This document shows positions 8,228-17,351 of a DNA stretch of 64,000 bases, in pieces. The notes below the pieces were generated by a model. That model ran no database searches. It saw only the letters and a program-made list of their open reading frames with translations, and had not been told where the DNA came from. Source of the DNA: Planctomycetota bacterium (GTDB lineage: Bacteria > Planctomycetota > UBA1135 > GCA-002686595); assembly GCA_016712565.1 (NCBI GenBank), contig JADJQU010000003.1, positions 558,001 through 622,000 of the forward strand, written 5' to 3'. A program made the translations under genes and the position numbers. How positions within the stretch are numbered: the first letter of the stretch is position 1; every line of letters starts with the position of its first letter.

Positions 8228-9680
8228 ATGGCGATGAAGAGGAGTAGTCAGGGGTCGAGGGAGCCCGGAGCCGGCGAGGAGGCCGGTACTCCGGCCGAGG
8301 CGCCGGCTCCGGTGCCTGTCGGCCGTAGCGGCACTGCCCGCATGCGGCGGTACAGCGTGGCGGAGAAGCGGCGTCTGGTCGAGGAGTTCGTCCAGGAGAG
8401 GAGACCTTCACCGAATTCTGCGCGCGCCAACACATCAGCACGTCGAGCCTGTGCAAGTGGCGACTCGCGCTCCAGGCGGGGGGTGAGTCGCGCCTTGCGC
8501 CTCGCCCCAACCCGCGCAATCGCGCGGGCCGCAGCGGCCCCCGGCGCACGCCCGAGGCCCGCCGGCAGGCGGTCGAGGCCTTTGCCAAGGCGGGCATGGG
8601 CCAGGTCGAGTTTGCCCGGGTGTGGGGCCTGTCGGTGCACACGCTGCGGGCCTGGATCAAGCGCTACCAGGAATCTGGCCCCAAGGGCCTGGAGCCCAGG
8701 CTGCTGGGCCGTCCGCGGGGCAGCGGTGGGCTTGCTCGCAGCGTGCCCGACCCCGTGCGCGCCGAGATCGCGCGCACGAAGCAGCGCTTTCCGATCTTCG
8801 GGCTGAAGCGCGTGCGGGATTTTCTGGCGCGCTTTTCGGGGATCCGGGTCAGCACGGGCACGGTGGCCCGGGTGCTGGACGAGCATCAGATCCCGCGCGC
8901 GATCCCCGCGAAGAAGAAGCAGCGCGCGCGCTCTCTGCCGCGGCGCTTCGAGCGCGCCCTGGCGAACGACCTGTGGCAGACGGACATCACGAGCTTCACG
9001 ATCGGCCGCTCGCGGGTGCGCGTGTACCTGATCGTCTTCCTTGACGATTTTTCACGCTTCATCGTCAGCCACGGGCTGTACGTGTACCAGCGCGGAGAAA
9101 TCGCCAAGGAGGTCTTGCTCGACGGGATTGCGCGCTTCGGCAAGCCCAAGGAGGTCTTGTCCGACCAGGGCCGGCAGTACTTTGCCTGGCGCGGAAAATC
9201 GGACTTTCAGCACCTGCTCGCGAAGCAGGGCATCCACCACGCGGTGGCGCGCGCGCACCATCCGGAAACGGTGGGCAAGTGCGAGCGCTTCTGGGAGACG
9301 ATCAAAAGCGAGTTTCTTGGAGCGGGTGGAGCTCGAAGACTTGCCGGACGCTCGCGCGCGCGTGGCGCACTTCGTCGCCCACTACAACTTCTTCCGCCCC
9401 CACCAAGGGATCGGGGGGCTGGTGCCCGCGGACCGCTACTTCGGGGCGGAAGCAGCGCTCAGGCGCACCCACGAGGAGCGGCTGGCCAAGGACGAGCTGT
9501 CGCTCGCCCTGGAGAGTGTGCCGCGCACGAGTGCCTACCTGTTCGGCCAGATCGGTGACGAGCAGGTGAGCGTGCACGGTGTCCGTGGACAACTGGTGGT
9601 GCAGACCAGCTCTGGCCTGCGCCAAGAAATCGGACTGGAAGATCTTGGAGCGCCGAGTGCGGCGCAAGGAGCGAGGGGAC
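8228..9680 (+). pseudogene. First DDE integrase-core transposase, frameshifted
   Basis: The N-terminus begins at 8228 (RRYSVAEKRRLVEEFVQE, a helix-turn-helix start). It loses frame near 8410 and resumes by about 8596 with a second HTH (VWGLSVHTLRAWIKRYQESG). The rve-type catalytic core follows with the first D in NDLWQTDITSF, the second in KEVLSDQGRQYF and the E in GKCERFWETIKSEF. Near 9320 the frame shifts again, and the C-terminal part continues as VAHFVAHYNFFRPHQGIGG. All three acidic residues are present, so the shifts rather than the active site inactivate it. It resembles IS481/IS3-group transposases. The 3' limit is uncertain because the last frame stays open. Confidence 0.7.
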
Positions 9681-10547
9681 ATGCAAGCAACGATCGAACA
9701 GAGGGCCGAGCAGAGGGCCGAACAGGCGGCGGCGATGTCGAACGGGCAGGCGGGCACGCCGGTGCAGCGGGGCCGAACGGGCAAGAAGCGGCTCTCCTTC
9801 GGGGTGCCGGACAAGATGCCTCCGGGGGTGAAGGAGCTGTGGCGGGCCTCGGGGAGCGAGGCGCAGGAACGTGCGCACCGCTCGTGCGTGGAGATTCTGG
9901 CGATGTGGCTGGGCAAGAAGCCGCGCGAGGAGGTGGCGAGGAGCCTGGGCGTGCCGCCCTTGAGGGTGTGGCAGCTCAGCCAGCAGGCCCTGAGCGGTAT
10001 GCTGGCGGGGCTTCTGAAGCAGCCCAGGACGCGCTCGACGGGCGCGTGGCCGACGGAGCAGCGTGGGGAGGACAGCCCGCGCGTCCTGAAGATGAAGGTC
10101 GCGGCCCTGGAAGAGGCCAACAAGAAGCTGGAAAAACTCGTAGAACTCTTGAAAGAGCTGCCGCGGCCAGGAGTGCGCCGCCGCGACCGACAAAGTCGGA
10201 TCCGGCGGCGAAAACACGAGCTCGCCGAAAAACGAAAGCACCGAAAGTGGCTCGTGATGGAGTACCTGAAGAGCGGGCCGCTGAAGCACGGTGAGCTCGC
10301 GGAGCTCGCCCGCTGGAGCGGTTTCAGCCCACGGGCGATCTACTCGTGGCGCCGGGGCGGCGGCCGTGGCCGCCCCGGCCGTCGTCCGCGCACGGCGACA
10401 CAGCGCGTGGATGCGCGGACAAGAATCGCGTCGCAGCTGAAGGAGCTTGCGCGGGGAAGCGCGGCTGGAGGAGCGTGGCAGCGCTGCTGGCGCGAGCGGG
10501 CACGCCCGTGCCGACGCGGCTGGTGCAAGAGACGCTGCGCGCGCTGA
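9681..10547 (+). CDS. Transposon accessory protein with HTH and coiled coil
   Basis: This basic protein of about 288 residues starts at ATG 9681; an upstream in-frame start at 9579 overlaps the previous transposase. Residues 30-110 look helical (PPGVKELWRASGSEAQERAH, REEVARSLGVPPLRVWQLSQ), a possible DNA-binding domain. A coiled-coil-like stretch follows (KMKVAALEEANKKLEKLVEL) and then a second HTH (HGELAELARWSGFSPRAIY). The second half is probably the true N-terminus of the following transposase, merged by frame drift: after about 10450 its frame turns arginine-rich and loses meaning while the transposase signal moves to another frame. I do not know its function; target-site or partner-subunit roles are possible. 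Confidence 0.45.
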   Translation: MQATIEQRAEQRAEQAAAMSNGQAGTPVQRGRTGKKRLSFGVPDKMPPGVKELWRASGSEAQERAHRSCVEILAMWLGKKPREEVARSLGVPPLRVWQLSQQALSGMLAGLLKQPRTRSTGAWPTEQRGEDSPRVLKMKVAALEEANKKLEKLVELLKELPRPGVRRRDRQSRIRRRKHELAEKRKHRKWLVMEYLKSGPLKHGELAELARWSGFSPRAIYSWRRGGGRGRPGRRPRTATQRVDARTRIASQLKELARGSAAGGAWQRCWRERARPCRRGWCKRRCAR

Positions 10548-11355
10548 AGCTCGAGGCTCGCCGCGCGGCAAACAGCGCTCGAGGCCGCACGCGTGCAGGT
10601 GGAGGTGCTGGCACGCGACGGGATGTGGTCCTTGGACCAGATCGACTTTGGTCGTGCTGGGCACGAGAGCGTGCGCGGGCTGGCGGTCAGTGACAACTGC
10701 ACGCGGCGCATCCTGGAGGTGTCGGTGGGTCCTCCGGCGACGGGCAAGGACGTGCTGGCGCTGCTCGAGCGGGCCGCGGCGGAGCGCGGCGGCAAATACC
10801 CCTTCGTGGTGCAGATGGACAACGGCAGCGAGAACCAGAACGCGCTGGTGCGCGCCTGGGCGGTGGAGCACGAGGTGATCTTGCTCTTCAACATCCCCCA
10901 CGCCGCAGCACAACGCGCGTGCGGAGCGCACGAACGGCGACCTGCGGCTGGCGAGCTGGCTGGACAAGCCCACCCTGCGGCGCGCGGGAGGGCTGGCGGT
11001 GGCTCTGCAGGCGGCCAGGAAGGGGCCGGGAATGGCCCGGGCGCTGGTCGCGGTGCTGCTGGCGCAGGCCTGGCGGGCCCTGGATGAGTGGACCCCGCGC
11101 CGGTCCCTGGGGAGGCGGACGCCCTGCGAGCTTGACAGACTCGCGCCGCGGGCCGAGGATCAGGCCTGTCGTGGTCGCTTCATCCAGGAGGTCTCTTGGG
11201 AGCGTGAACGCATCGCGCGCTTGCCGTGCACGGCGCGCCAGCGCCGCAAGCTCGTCCGCGAGGCAACCTGGTGCGCGCTCGAACGACACGGCTTGGTCAA
11301 ACGTACACGAGGCGGGCTGCCCGTCCGGGCCCTCAAATCGGAAGGAATTACGTGA
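10450..11355 (+). pseudogene. Second DDE integrase-core transposase, frameshifted
   Basis: Three frames in series make one rve-type protein. The first (about 10450-10580) gives RGWRSVAALLARAGTPVPTR. The second (10593 to about 10905) has the catalytic core with DQIDFGRAGHESV for the first D, a second D in FVVQMDNGSENQNALVRAW, and LLFNIPH. The third (to 11355) begins near NARAERTNGDLRLASWLDKP, where the E sits, and ends KSEGIT inside the terminal repeat. Ending inside the repeat is normal for compact transposons. The frameshifts make it inactive as it stands. Confidence 0.65.
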
Positions 11356-11363
11356 ACACCACA

Positions 11364-12104
11364 AGTAATCTCGGGTCGGTGACGCTGGGGAGGGGGGCAC
11401 TCTCCGCTGATGGAGTCAAGAATCACCGTGGCCCCGCTGGATACCTTGACGGCGATGGTGGTGAGATGCTCTGCTCTATTCGTCACCGGAGCTACTTGCC
11501 ACAAGTTGCCAGTTGGCTTTCTCGCGATCCAGTCACACCCAACATTGGGTCGAGCTATTATTCAATGGCGGACGGGAATCCAGCAACCGGTCGAGATCCG
11601 TTGGGGCTCAAGGCAACGCACTCCGGAGATCCCGGAGCCGGATTCCCACCAGCTGTCATTACTAGCGATGTGCCAGAGTCTTGCTCGGGCAATTGCCACC
11701 AGTTCAGAGTGTCTTGCGTTCCATTCCTGACAATTACAACGGAGGGTTGTCCGCCTTTCACTGAAGACCTGATCAGGGGGGAGGCTGCAAAGTACTGCTA
11801 CAAGGCGTCTACGGCTGCCACGCAAATACTTGACTTTCTGTTTGGAGTGCAGAGTGAATGCCCACAGAAAGCGGTCAAGCAAGGAGCGTTTGGTCTGAAC
11901 TCGAAGACCTGCGAATGCGTGGGGACTCAGTCGATTATCTATCACAAGGACGTCGAAGTGCATGAGTACAGGAGGTTCAAGTGGACAACTCCGGGCTTTG
12001 GATGGCCGTCGGGTACATGCACCATCAGAGTTAACGGCACGGTGCATGTGTCGGTGGGAGTGGTCAAGGGAGAGTGTACATGGGAGACCGCAATTAACCT
12101 CTAG
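11364..12104 (+). pseudogene. RHS/YD-repeat protein, C-terminal fragment with cysteine-rich tip
   Basis: The frame is open directly from the transposon end. Its first 75 residues match the RHS-associated core boundary: GYLDGDGGEMLCSIRHRSY, WLSRDPV, YYSMADGNPATGRDPLGL. After PLGL comes a variable tip of about 170 residues with ten cysteines (CSGNC, SCVPF, GCPPF, KYCYK, SECPQ, KTCEC, GTCTI, GECTW), suggesting disulfides and an extracellular location. In RHS proteins the tip after this boundary is often a toxin, but I recognise no catalytic motif here. The repeats and N-terminus are missing, lost with the transposon insertion. Confidence 0.65.
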
Positions 12105-12193
12105 GGCAAGCGTCAAACCGAAGGGCAATAGGGGACGGCACATGAATCACTACACCGAGTTCGCTCCAAGGTGATGAACGGAACAATGCAGGA

Positions 12194-13576
12194 ATGAAAC
12201 GTCTCGGCAGATCGCATTTGGCCATGGTCGCATCGGCGGTAGCCGGACTTGCGATTGTGCACTGTACAATCAATCCGGGGCGACTGCAGCCAAATGAGCT
12301 TCTGCTCGCGGACGGAACGTCATCTCCTGCTTCGAGCTGCGAAAATGTCGGCAGCCATCGTGACGAAGCGCGACCTCCCCAGAGAATGACTGCCCTCAAC
12401 ACCCAAGGAGAGTTTACGTGCGAAGTGGTTCGCGGCGGTGATCAGACCTCGATCGTGGGCGCGACAGTTTATGTTCATCGTGCCTTCGAGGCTTCTCTGC
12501 CGATCCTGGAATCGGCGCTCTCAGCTGGGTGCCTGAGCATGGAGGCTTTGCGCGACTCTGTGGAAACTACCGTGACGGACCAGTGGGGACGAGCGCATGT
12601 TAGCTGTCAGCCTGGCCGAGTGGCAATCGTCGCGCTCAAGGATGGGGAGCTTGGGATGATTGAGTTGGCTGCGAGTCTCAGCCCTGCAACTTCGGTTCGC
12701 CTGCCTTGTTACAAGTGGCCGATTGCTAGAGTTCGTGTTGTGGATCAAGCCGGCAACAAGATGCTTGGAGTTCAAGTTCGAATTAGGAAGCTCGTTCCGA
12801 TGCTGGGGGCCGTTTCGGCCTGTTCCTCGACTCGCCCCCCAGATGGGTATGCTGAAGTGTTGGTTCTTGGCATGAATGACCCCCGGTCAAGTGCGTGGAT
12901 CGCATCGATCGGCGGCGGACTGGGGTTGCCAGCAGAATCGATCTTTGCGGTGGATTCCGGGCGAATCGATATTGGGGACCTAGTACTCCCCGACTTCGGC
13001 AGTATTGAGGTGCGTGTCCAAGACGAAAGTGGCAATGAGCTGATTGGAGTGGTCTACTTGCAAGCGCAGATTCGGCAAACGGCAGGTAGTCCAATTGCGA
13101 ATGACGAGATAACTGCAAGGGGACTACTCCCGCTGAAGATTGATCGTGTCGTACTAGGCAAGGTGGTGCATGTAATCGCTGTGGTTGAGTCTCTGGGCGA
13201 AGTCCTAGAGTGGGATGCCGTGGGGCCCGAGCGTAACGGCGATACCGTAGTACTCAAAGGTGAACTACGGGGAATCTGCATAGGGGTGAGAGGCAGGGCA
13301 ATCATCGAAGGCTGGGGGCCGCTGCGACGAGGTCGTGTCGAGGTGTTGATAACATCTGGTCCCGACAGTGAAGTAGTGCTTGCCTCCGGCGAGGCCGATA
13401 CGGACGCCACAGGGGGATTTGTGCTGCCGATGCGCTGCACTGGGCCAATACCGAGTGATATTCTGGTCAGTGTGCGGAGCAATATTGAGGGGGTGTCATA
13501 TCAGGCCAAGTTGCGCATCGAAACAGTCGGCCGAGTTGCGACCTGCGGTGATTTGTGGATGAAGAAAGCAGACTAA
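12194..13576 (+). CDS. Secreted protein with repeated beta-sandwich-like domains
   Basis: This 460-residue protein has an N-terminal signal-like segment (HLAMVASAVAGLAIVHC). The cysteine after it is not in a good lipobox because histidine precedes it. The body alternates short beta-rich units of the kind seen in carboxypeptidase-regulatory or Ig-like domains: TSIVGATVYVH, PIARVRVVDQAGNKMLGVQV, GSIEVRVQDESGNELIGVVY. No catalytic site is visible. It lies 89 bp downstream of the RHS tip on the same strand and could be co-inherited with it, as an anchor, partner or possible immunity function, but that is speculation. It ends just before the IS1380 insertion and appears complete. Confidence 0.6.
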   Translation: MKRLGRSHLAMVASAVAGLAIVHCTINPGRLQPNELLLADGTSSPASSCENVGSHRDEARPPQRMTALNTQGEFTCEVVRGGDQTSIVGATVYVHRAFEASLPILESALSAGCLSMEALRDSVETTVTDQWGRAHVSCQPGRVAIVALKDGELGMIELAASLSPATSVRLPCYKWPIARVRVVDQAGNKMLGVQVRIRKLVPMLGAVSACSSTRPPDGYAEVLVLGMNDPRSSAWIASIGGGLGLPAESIFAVDSGRIDIGDLVLPDFGSIEVRVQDESGNELIGVVYLQAQIRQTAGSPIANDEITARGLLPLKIDRVVLGKVVHVIAVVESLGEVLEWDAVGPERNGDTVVLKGELRGICIGVRGRAIIEGWGPLRRGRVEVLITSGPDSEVVLASGEADTDATGGFVLPMRCTGPIPSDILVSVRSNIEGVSYQAKLRIETVGRVATCGDLWMKKAD

Positions 13577-13589
13577 GAGCGCGTCCTAG

Positions 13590-15266
13590 CCCGGAGTATT
13601 CACGAGAAAGTGGGCGCGGGTGGGGCGTCTTGAGCCGATCGGATGGTTGTGAAGAACAAACGTCCGGATCAAAGCGCCCACCCGCATGTCCAACGATAAG
13701 CAGCCGAGCCTCCGTTTCGAAGAACTTTCCTCGAAGCCCGTGGTGGTGTCGTTCACGGCCTCGGGGCAGAGTTCCGAAGGTGGCCTGCCACTGCTGGCCC
13801 GGGTCGATCGTCGGCTGGGCCTGACGGCCCGGTTGGCCGGCGCTCTGCACGAGCAACGCGCAGGTGCCCGGATCGCGCACGACCTTCCCGAACTGGTGCG
13901 CCAGCGCGTCTTTTCCATTGCCCTCGGCTGCGCCGATGGCCACAGCGCGGCACGCATGGGAGCGGACCCGCTGGTCAAGCTCGCCTGTGGTCGCAGTCCG
14001 GCCTCGGCCGACAGCTTGGCCTCGCAGCCGACCCTTTCGCGTTTCGAGCGCGGCCGCAGTGGCCGCGAACTCGTCGGCATGGCGCGCGCCCTTGAGGGCT
14101 GCGTGATCGACAGTCTCGCGCGACGCCACAAGCGCGCGCGCCGCATCACGATCGACCTGGACAGCAGCGAAGATCGTACGCACGGCCAGCAGCCCTTCGC
14201 CTTCTTCAATGGGCACTACGACTCGTGGTGCTACTTGCCACTCTTCGGCTTCTTGTCCATCGACGACGACGTCGAGCAGCACCTCTTCCTGGCGCGCCTG
14301 CGGCCGGGCACGGCGCGCGACGGGCGCTGCGTGAGGGCGCACCTGCGGCGGGTGGTGCCGCTCTTGAAACGGCGTTTTCCTCGTGCGGAAGTGCTGGTCC
14401 GGCTCGACGCAGGCTTCGTGAATCCAGAGTTGCTCGCCCTCTTCGAAGAGCTTGGCGTGCGCTATCTCGTCGGGCTTCCCAAGAACACGACGCTGTCGGA
14501 GCGGGCGACGGTCCACATGCACGCGGCGCGCAGCCTGACCAACGATTTTGGCAGTGCTACGCAGCTCTTCTCCGAGTGCGCCTATCGAGCGGAAACGTGG
14601 CCACACGAGCGACGTGTCATCTTCAAAGCCGAGGTCGTGGTGCACCCCGGTCGTGAGCCGCGCGACAACCTGCGTCTGGTCGTGACGGATCTGCGCGGGA
14701 CGCCGGAGTCGCTGTGGATTCTGTACGCCCGCCGTGGCGACAGCGAGAACCGGATCAAGGAGCTCAAGTGCGACCTGGAAATCGACCGCACGAGCTCGAC
14801 CTGCTTCCTGGCGAACCAACTGCGCGTGCTGCTCAGCGCAGCCGCCTTCGTGCTCTTCCAAGCCCTGCGTCAGGCGCTCAAGGGCAGTGAACTCGCGCGG
14901 GCGCAGGTCGCGACGCTGCGGCTGAGGCTCTTGAAGATCGCGGCGATCGTGCGCGAGAGCTGGCGGCGCATCGTGCTGCAGCTTCCCACGGTGCACGCCT
15001 TCGCGGATGCGTGGCGGAGAGCGGCGCTGGCCGTCGGCGCGTCGGCGTGTTGACGGCGCACAGCGACGCAATCGAACTCTCACGGAATACATCTTCATAG
15101 GCGACTGCCTGCCCGCAGCGCCTTTGGCCCCTGCTATTCGGAGCCTGCGCAACCGAAACACACTGCTCGGCCCACGCCAAAACCCGGACGGGCCGCGATC
15201 GACCCACGTCCAGGCCGATTCCGTCATCCAAGGGCCACCAACCGGGAACGTGGTGAATACTCCGGG
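13590..15266 (+). mobile_element. IS1380-family insertion sequence, complete
   Basis: Both ends read CCCGGAGTATTCAC inward (13590 and 15266), typical of IS1380 termini. They are flanked by a direct 4-bp duplication CTAG (13586-13589 and 15267-15270). The 1677-bp length and single transposase ORF fit the family. The intact gene and target duplication suggest a fairly recent insertion. Confidence 0.85.
13686..15053 (+). CDS. IS1380-family transposase
   Basis: This 455-residue DDE transposase of the IS4-like superfamily catalyses cut-and-paste movement of its element. Family marks are TIDLDSSEDRTHGQQ with the first catalytic aspartate, FFNGHYDSWCYLPLFGF, RLDAGFVNPELLALFEE with the second aspartate, and the Y-x(2)-R-x(3)-E-x(6)-K-like region YARRGDSENRIKELK with the glutamate. 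Length and order match IS1380 proteins. It is intact, in contrast to the other transposases in the island, so it is the best candidate for a still active element here. Confidence 0.88.
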   Translation: MSNDKQPSLRFEELSSKPVVVSFTASGQSSEGGLPLLARVDRRLGLTARLAGALHEQRAGARIAHDLPELVRQRVFSIALGCADGHSAARMGADPLVKLACGRSPASADSLASQPTLSRFERGRSGRELVGMARALEGCVIDSLARRHKRARRITIDLDSSEDRTHGQQPFAFFNGHYDSWCYLPLFGFLSIDDDVEQHLFLARLRPGTARDGRCVRAHLRRVVPLLKRRFPRAEVLVRLDAGFVNPELLALFEELGVRYLVGLPKNTTLSERATVHMHAARSLTNDFGSATQLFSECAYRAETWPHERRVIFKAEVVVHPGREPRDNLRLVVTDLRGTPESLWILYARRGDSENRIKELKCDLEIDRTSSTCFLANQLRVLLSAAAFVLFQALRQALKGSELARAQVATLRLRLLKIAAIVRESWRRIVLQLPTVHAFADAWRRAALAVGASAC

Positions 15267-15286
15267 CTAGAACCTCTGTTAACGCG

Positions 15287-15330
15287 CCGTCCGGGCCTTC
15301 AAATCGGAAGGAATTACGTGAACACCACAA
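15287..15330. repeat. Solo right end of the 8140-11363 transposon
   Basis: These 44 bp match 11321-11364 with one mismatch, including the last codons of the second transposase (ALKSEGIT) and the terminal CACCACA. The rest of that second copy is absent. The IS1380 element lies 16 bp to the left, so the remaining part was deleted before or during the IS1380 insertion. Confidence 0.75.
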
Positions 15331-15340
15331 TGAAGTTGCT

Positions 15341-15640
15341 CACGCATGTGGAAGCCGTGCCATTGCGATTCCGGCGGACCTAAAGACACCGGAGTCGATT
15401 GATGCACTTGTTAGACAAACACTTGCCCTGGGAGTGCCGGACCTAGTGTTCAATGTTGCGGGCGTATGGCGTGACGAGAACGAGCGTTTCCATGGGCCTC
15501 GACTGTGGAGTACACCTATCACGGCGGCGCGCTCGAGCGTGTCGACGATTGTCGTCGAGAAGGACTTCTGGGTCGTCTGGAGCCTCGGGCAGCTCTACGG
15601 GCTCACCGGGATGACCACCGAGGGTTTCAGGCCCGCCTGA
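15341..15640 (+). pseudogene. SDR oxidoreductase fragment joined to AbiEii-like fragment
   Basis: The frame ending at 15640 opens at the transposon end. Its first part (RAIAIPADLKTPESIDALV, then VPDLVFNVAGVWRDENERF) matches the middle of short-chain dehydrogenases, where an AxxADL strand and an NAG-type motif occur; the nucleotide-binding N-terminus and the catalytic Tyr-x-x-x-Lys are missing. After STPI the similarity stops and VEKDFWVVWSLGQLYGL follows, which resembles the start of AbiEii/AbiGii-type nucleotidyltransferase toxins. The chimera is a remnant and not a functional gene. The SDR part is reasonably sure, the AbiEii part much less so. Confidence 0.5.
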
Positions 15641-15852
15641 CGGCTCGCCCGCCTTGCTCAACCCTGCACAGTCCGCTGCCGAACGGCGACGGCCTGCTGC
15701 TCCGCGAAAGGCCGGCTTCCATTCGGAAGTTACCAGGTGACCTCCCGCACCCAGGGCGACGGCTGCGAGTCCGCTGATCGGCTACGATGACGTACGGTTA
15801 GTTGCGCACTTTCGCAAGCGAGTTGGTGGCCCTCGGTTGGGTCGGGTAAACG

Positions 15853-15918
15853 CGGTAGTGTCCAGAGTCTTTCGCACTTTCGTTGGCGAGCCGGTGGTCC
15901 GGGGTCGGTTCGGGGGTG
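15853..15918. repeat. Second, divergent left end nested in the IS256 element
   Basis: This stretch (TGTCCAGAGTCTTTCGCACT and onward) aligns with the neighbouring 67-bp end over the shared blocks CGCACTTTCG, GGCGAG or AAGCGAG, and GGTGG. IS256-type ends often begin in this way. It may be the original left end, with the outer 67-bp copy acquired from the right end. Confidence 0.45.
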
Positions 15919-15993
15919 TCAGGTAGGGGTTTGAGTTGGCGGTGGCGGTGGGCTCCTCGCGGCCGCCCCGAGGGGCGGCCGCGAGGAAGTCGG

Positions 15994-17259
15994 TCACCCT
16001 GCTTCGTTTGCCTGCTGGGTGAGTTCCTCTACTGGCCGGAAGTGTTTCATGTCCAGGTACACGCGTGTGCCCCACTTGGTGCCCGCGATGTGCCGCAGCC
16101 TGGCTCCGACGAGCATCAGGGCTGAGTTGCCGTCGGGGAAGCAGCCCACGACCCGTGTTCGCCTCCGGATCTCTCGCATGATCCGCTCCATGGGGTTGTT
16201 GGTCCGGATTCTCCGCCAGTGCTCGTTCGGGAAGGCGTAGTACGACAGCGTCTCGATGGCCCCGCTTCGCACGAGTTCCGCGGCCCTGCTCAGCTTCATC
16301 GCCTCGAGTTTGTCCGCGATCTGCTCGATCTTTGCCAGGGCCTCCGCCTTAGCTTCCTGCGCGTGGATCGCCTTGAGCATGGTCGCGACCTCGCGCACCT
16401 TGTTGGAGGGCGCCAGCGAGAACACGTTGCGGTAGAAGTGCACCACTCAGCGTTGCCACATCGCGTCCGGATAGAAGTCCGCAAGCGACTCGACCAGACC
16501 CAGGCAACGGTCGCTAGTGAACAGCTTTACGCCCGAGAGCCCCCGCTCCTTGAGCGAGCGCAGGAAGTTGGCCCAGCTTGCCTTGTCTTCCTTGATGCCC
16601 TCTGCGACCCCGAGGATCTCACGGAATCCGTCCGTACCCACGCCGATCGCCACAAGCACCGAGACATTGCGGACTTCGCCCCCCCAACTGCGCTTGAGGT
16701 AGATCCCATCGAGGAACACGTAGGGGTACTCGGCATCGATGGGTCGCGCGCGCCAGGCTTCGATCGTCGCGTAGATCTTCTGGTTGAGCTCGCTGACCGT
16801 GCTGGGGCTCACCCGCGTGCCCCACAATGCCTCTGTGATGTCCTCGACACGGCGCACGGAGACCCCGGCCAGGTACATCTCGATCAGAGCTTCCTCGACC
16901 GAGGACTCGCGCCGGCGGTAGCGGTCGATGATCGCCGTCTCGAACGGCACTGAACGCAGCTTCGGCATGCGCAGCGTCACCTCCCCGGCCTTCGTCTCGA
17001 GCTTGCGCTCGTACGTGCCGGCACGCGTGCTCACGCGGCCCTGATTGCGCTCGTAGCGACGCGCCTGGCACAGCTCGTCGGCTTCCTTCTGCAACATCGT
17101 GTTGAGAGTCTCCTCGACGGAACCGCGCACGATCTCCGCTAGGTGATTGCGAACGCGCGACTCGTCGACCTGGATTAGTTTGCCTGTCGGGGGCGTGGTG
17201 GTAGATTCCTGCGTCTGCATGGTGGTCCTCGTTCTGGGCTCGGGTTCGGTTTCAAGCAC
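15994..17259 (-). pseudogene. IS256-family transposase interrupted by in-frame TGA
   Basis: Translation from 17259 gives 270 residues, a TGA at 16449-16447, then 150 further residues in the same frame to 15994, together about 421, the normal IS256 length. The aspartates of the DDE site are in YPYVFLDGIYLKRSW and VKLFTSDRCLGLV, the glutamate in NNPMERIMREIRRR. The family motif W-Q-R-C-x-x-H is split: WQR, TGA, then VVHFYRN, so one base has changed a cysteine codon to stop. Unless readthrough occurs the protein lacks its catalytic glutamate. The upstream 20 or so residues may be leader; a start further in is possible. Confidence 0.8.
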
Positions 17260-17351
17260 CGTTCGTTTACCCGACCCAACCGAGGGCCACCAACTCGCTT
17301 GCGAAAGTGCGCAACTAACCGTACGTCATCCGCAGGATCAACGGCACGCGC

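Larger units (their letters stand above)
8140..11363 (+). mobile_element. 3.2-kb transposon with two DDE transposases and an accessory ORF
   Basis: The left end TGTGGGGTGTAACGCAATCC (8140) and the right end, read inward from 11363 as TGTGGTGTTCACGTAATTCC, are imperfect inverted repeats of about 33 bp. They share TGTGG, the core CCTTCCGAT and TGAGG. Between them lie a first DDE transposase, a middle basic coiled-coil protein and a second DDE transposase, all rightward. I see no target duplication. A 44-bp copy of the right end also occurs at 15287-15330. The three-ORF layout does not match a standard IS family I can name. The element splits an RHS-type gene from its upstream part. Confidence 0.65.
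15786..17330 (-). mobile_element. IS256-family element with 67-bp perfect inverted ends
   Basis: Positions 15786-15852 and 17264-17330 are perfect inverted repeats of 67 bp, starting GATGACGTACGGTTAGTTGC when read inward. The transposase between them is leftward. A second, divergent version of the end lies at 15853-15918, just inside the left repeat. No direct target duplication is evident; GTAC near both borders is palindromic and so uninformative. Confidence 0.75.

Noticed and set aside
16447..16449. In-frame TGA as a selenocysteine codon
   Set aside because: No reason for selenocysteine in an IS256 transposase and no hairpin evident after it; a nonsense mutation or sequencing error is simpler.
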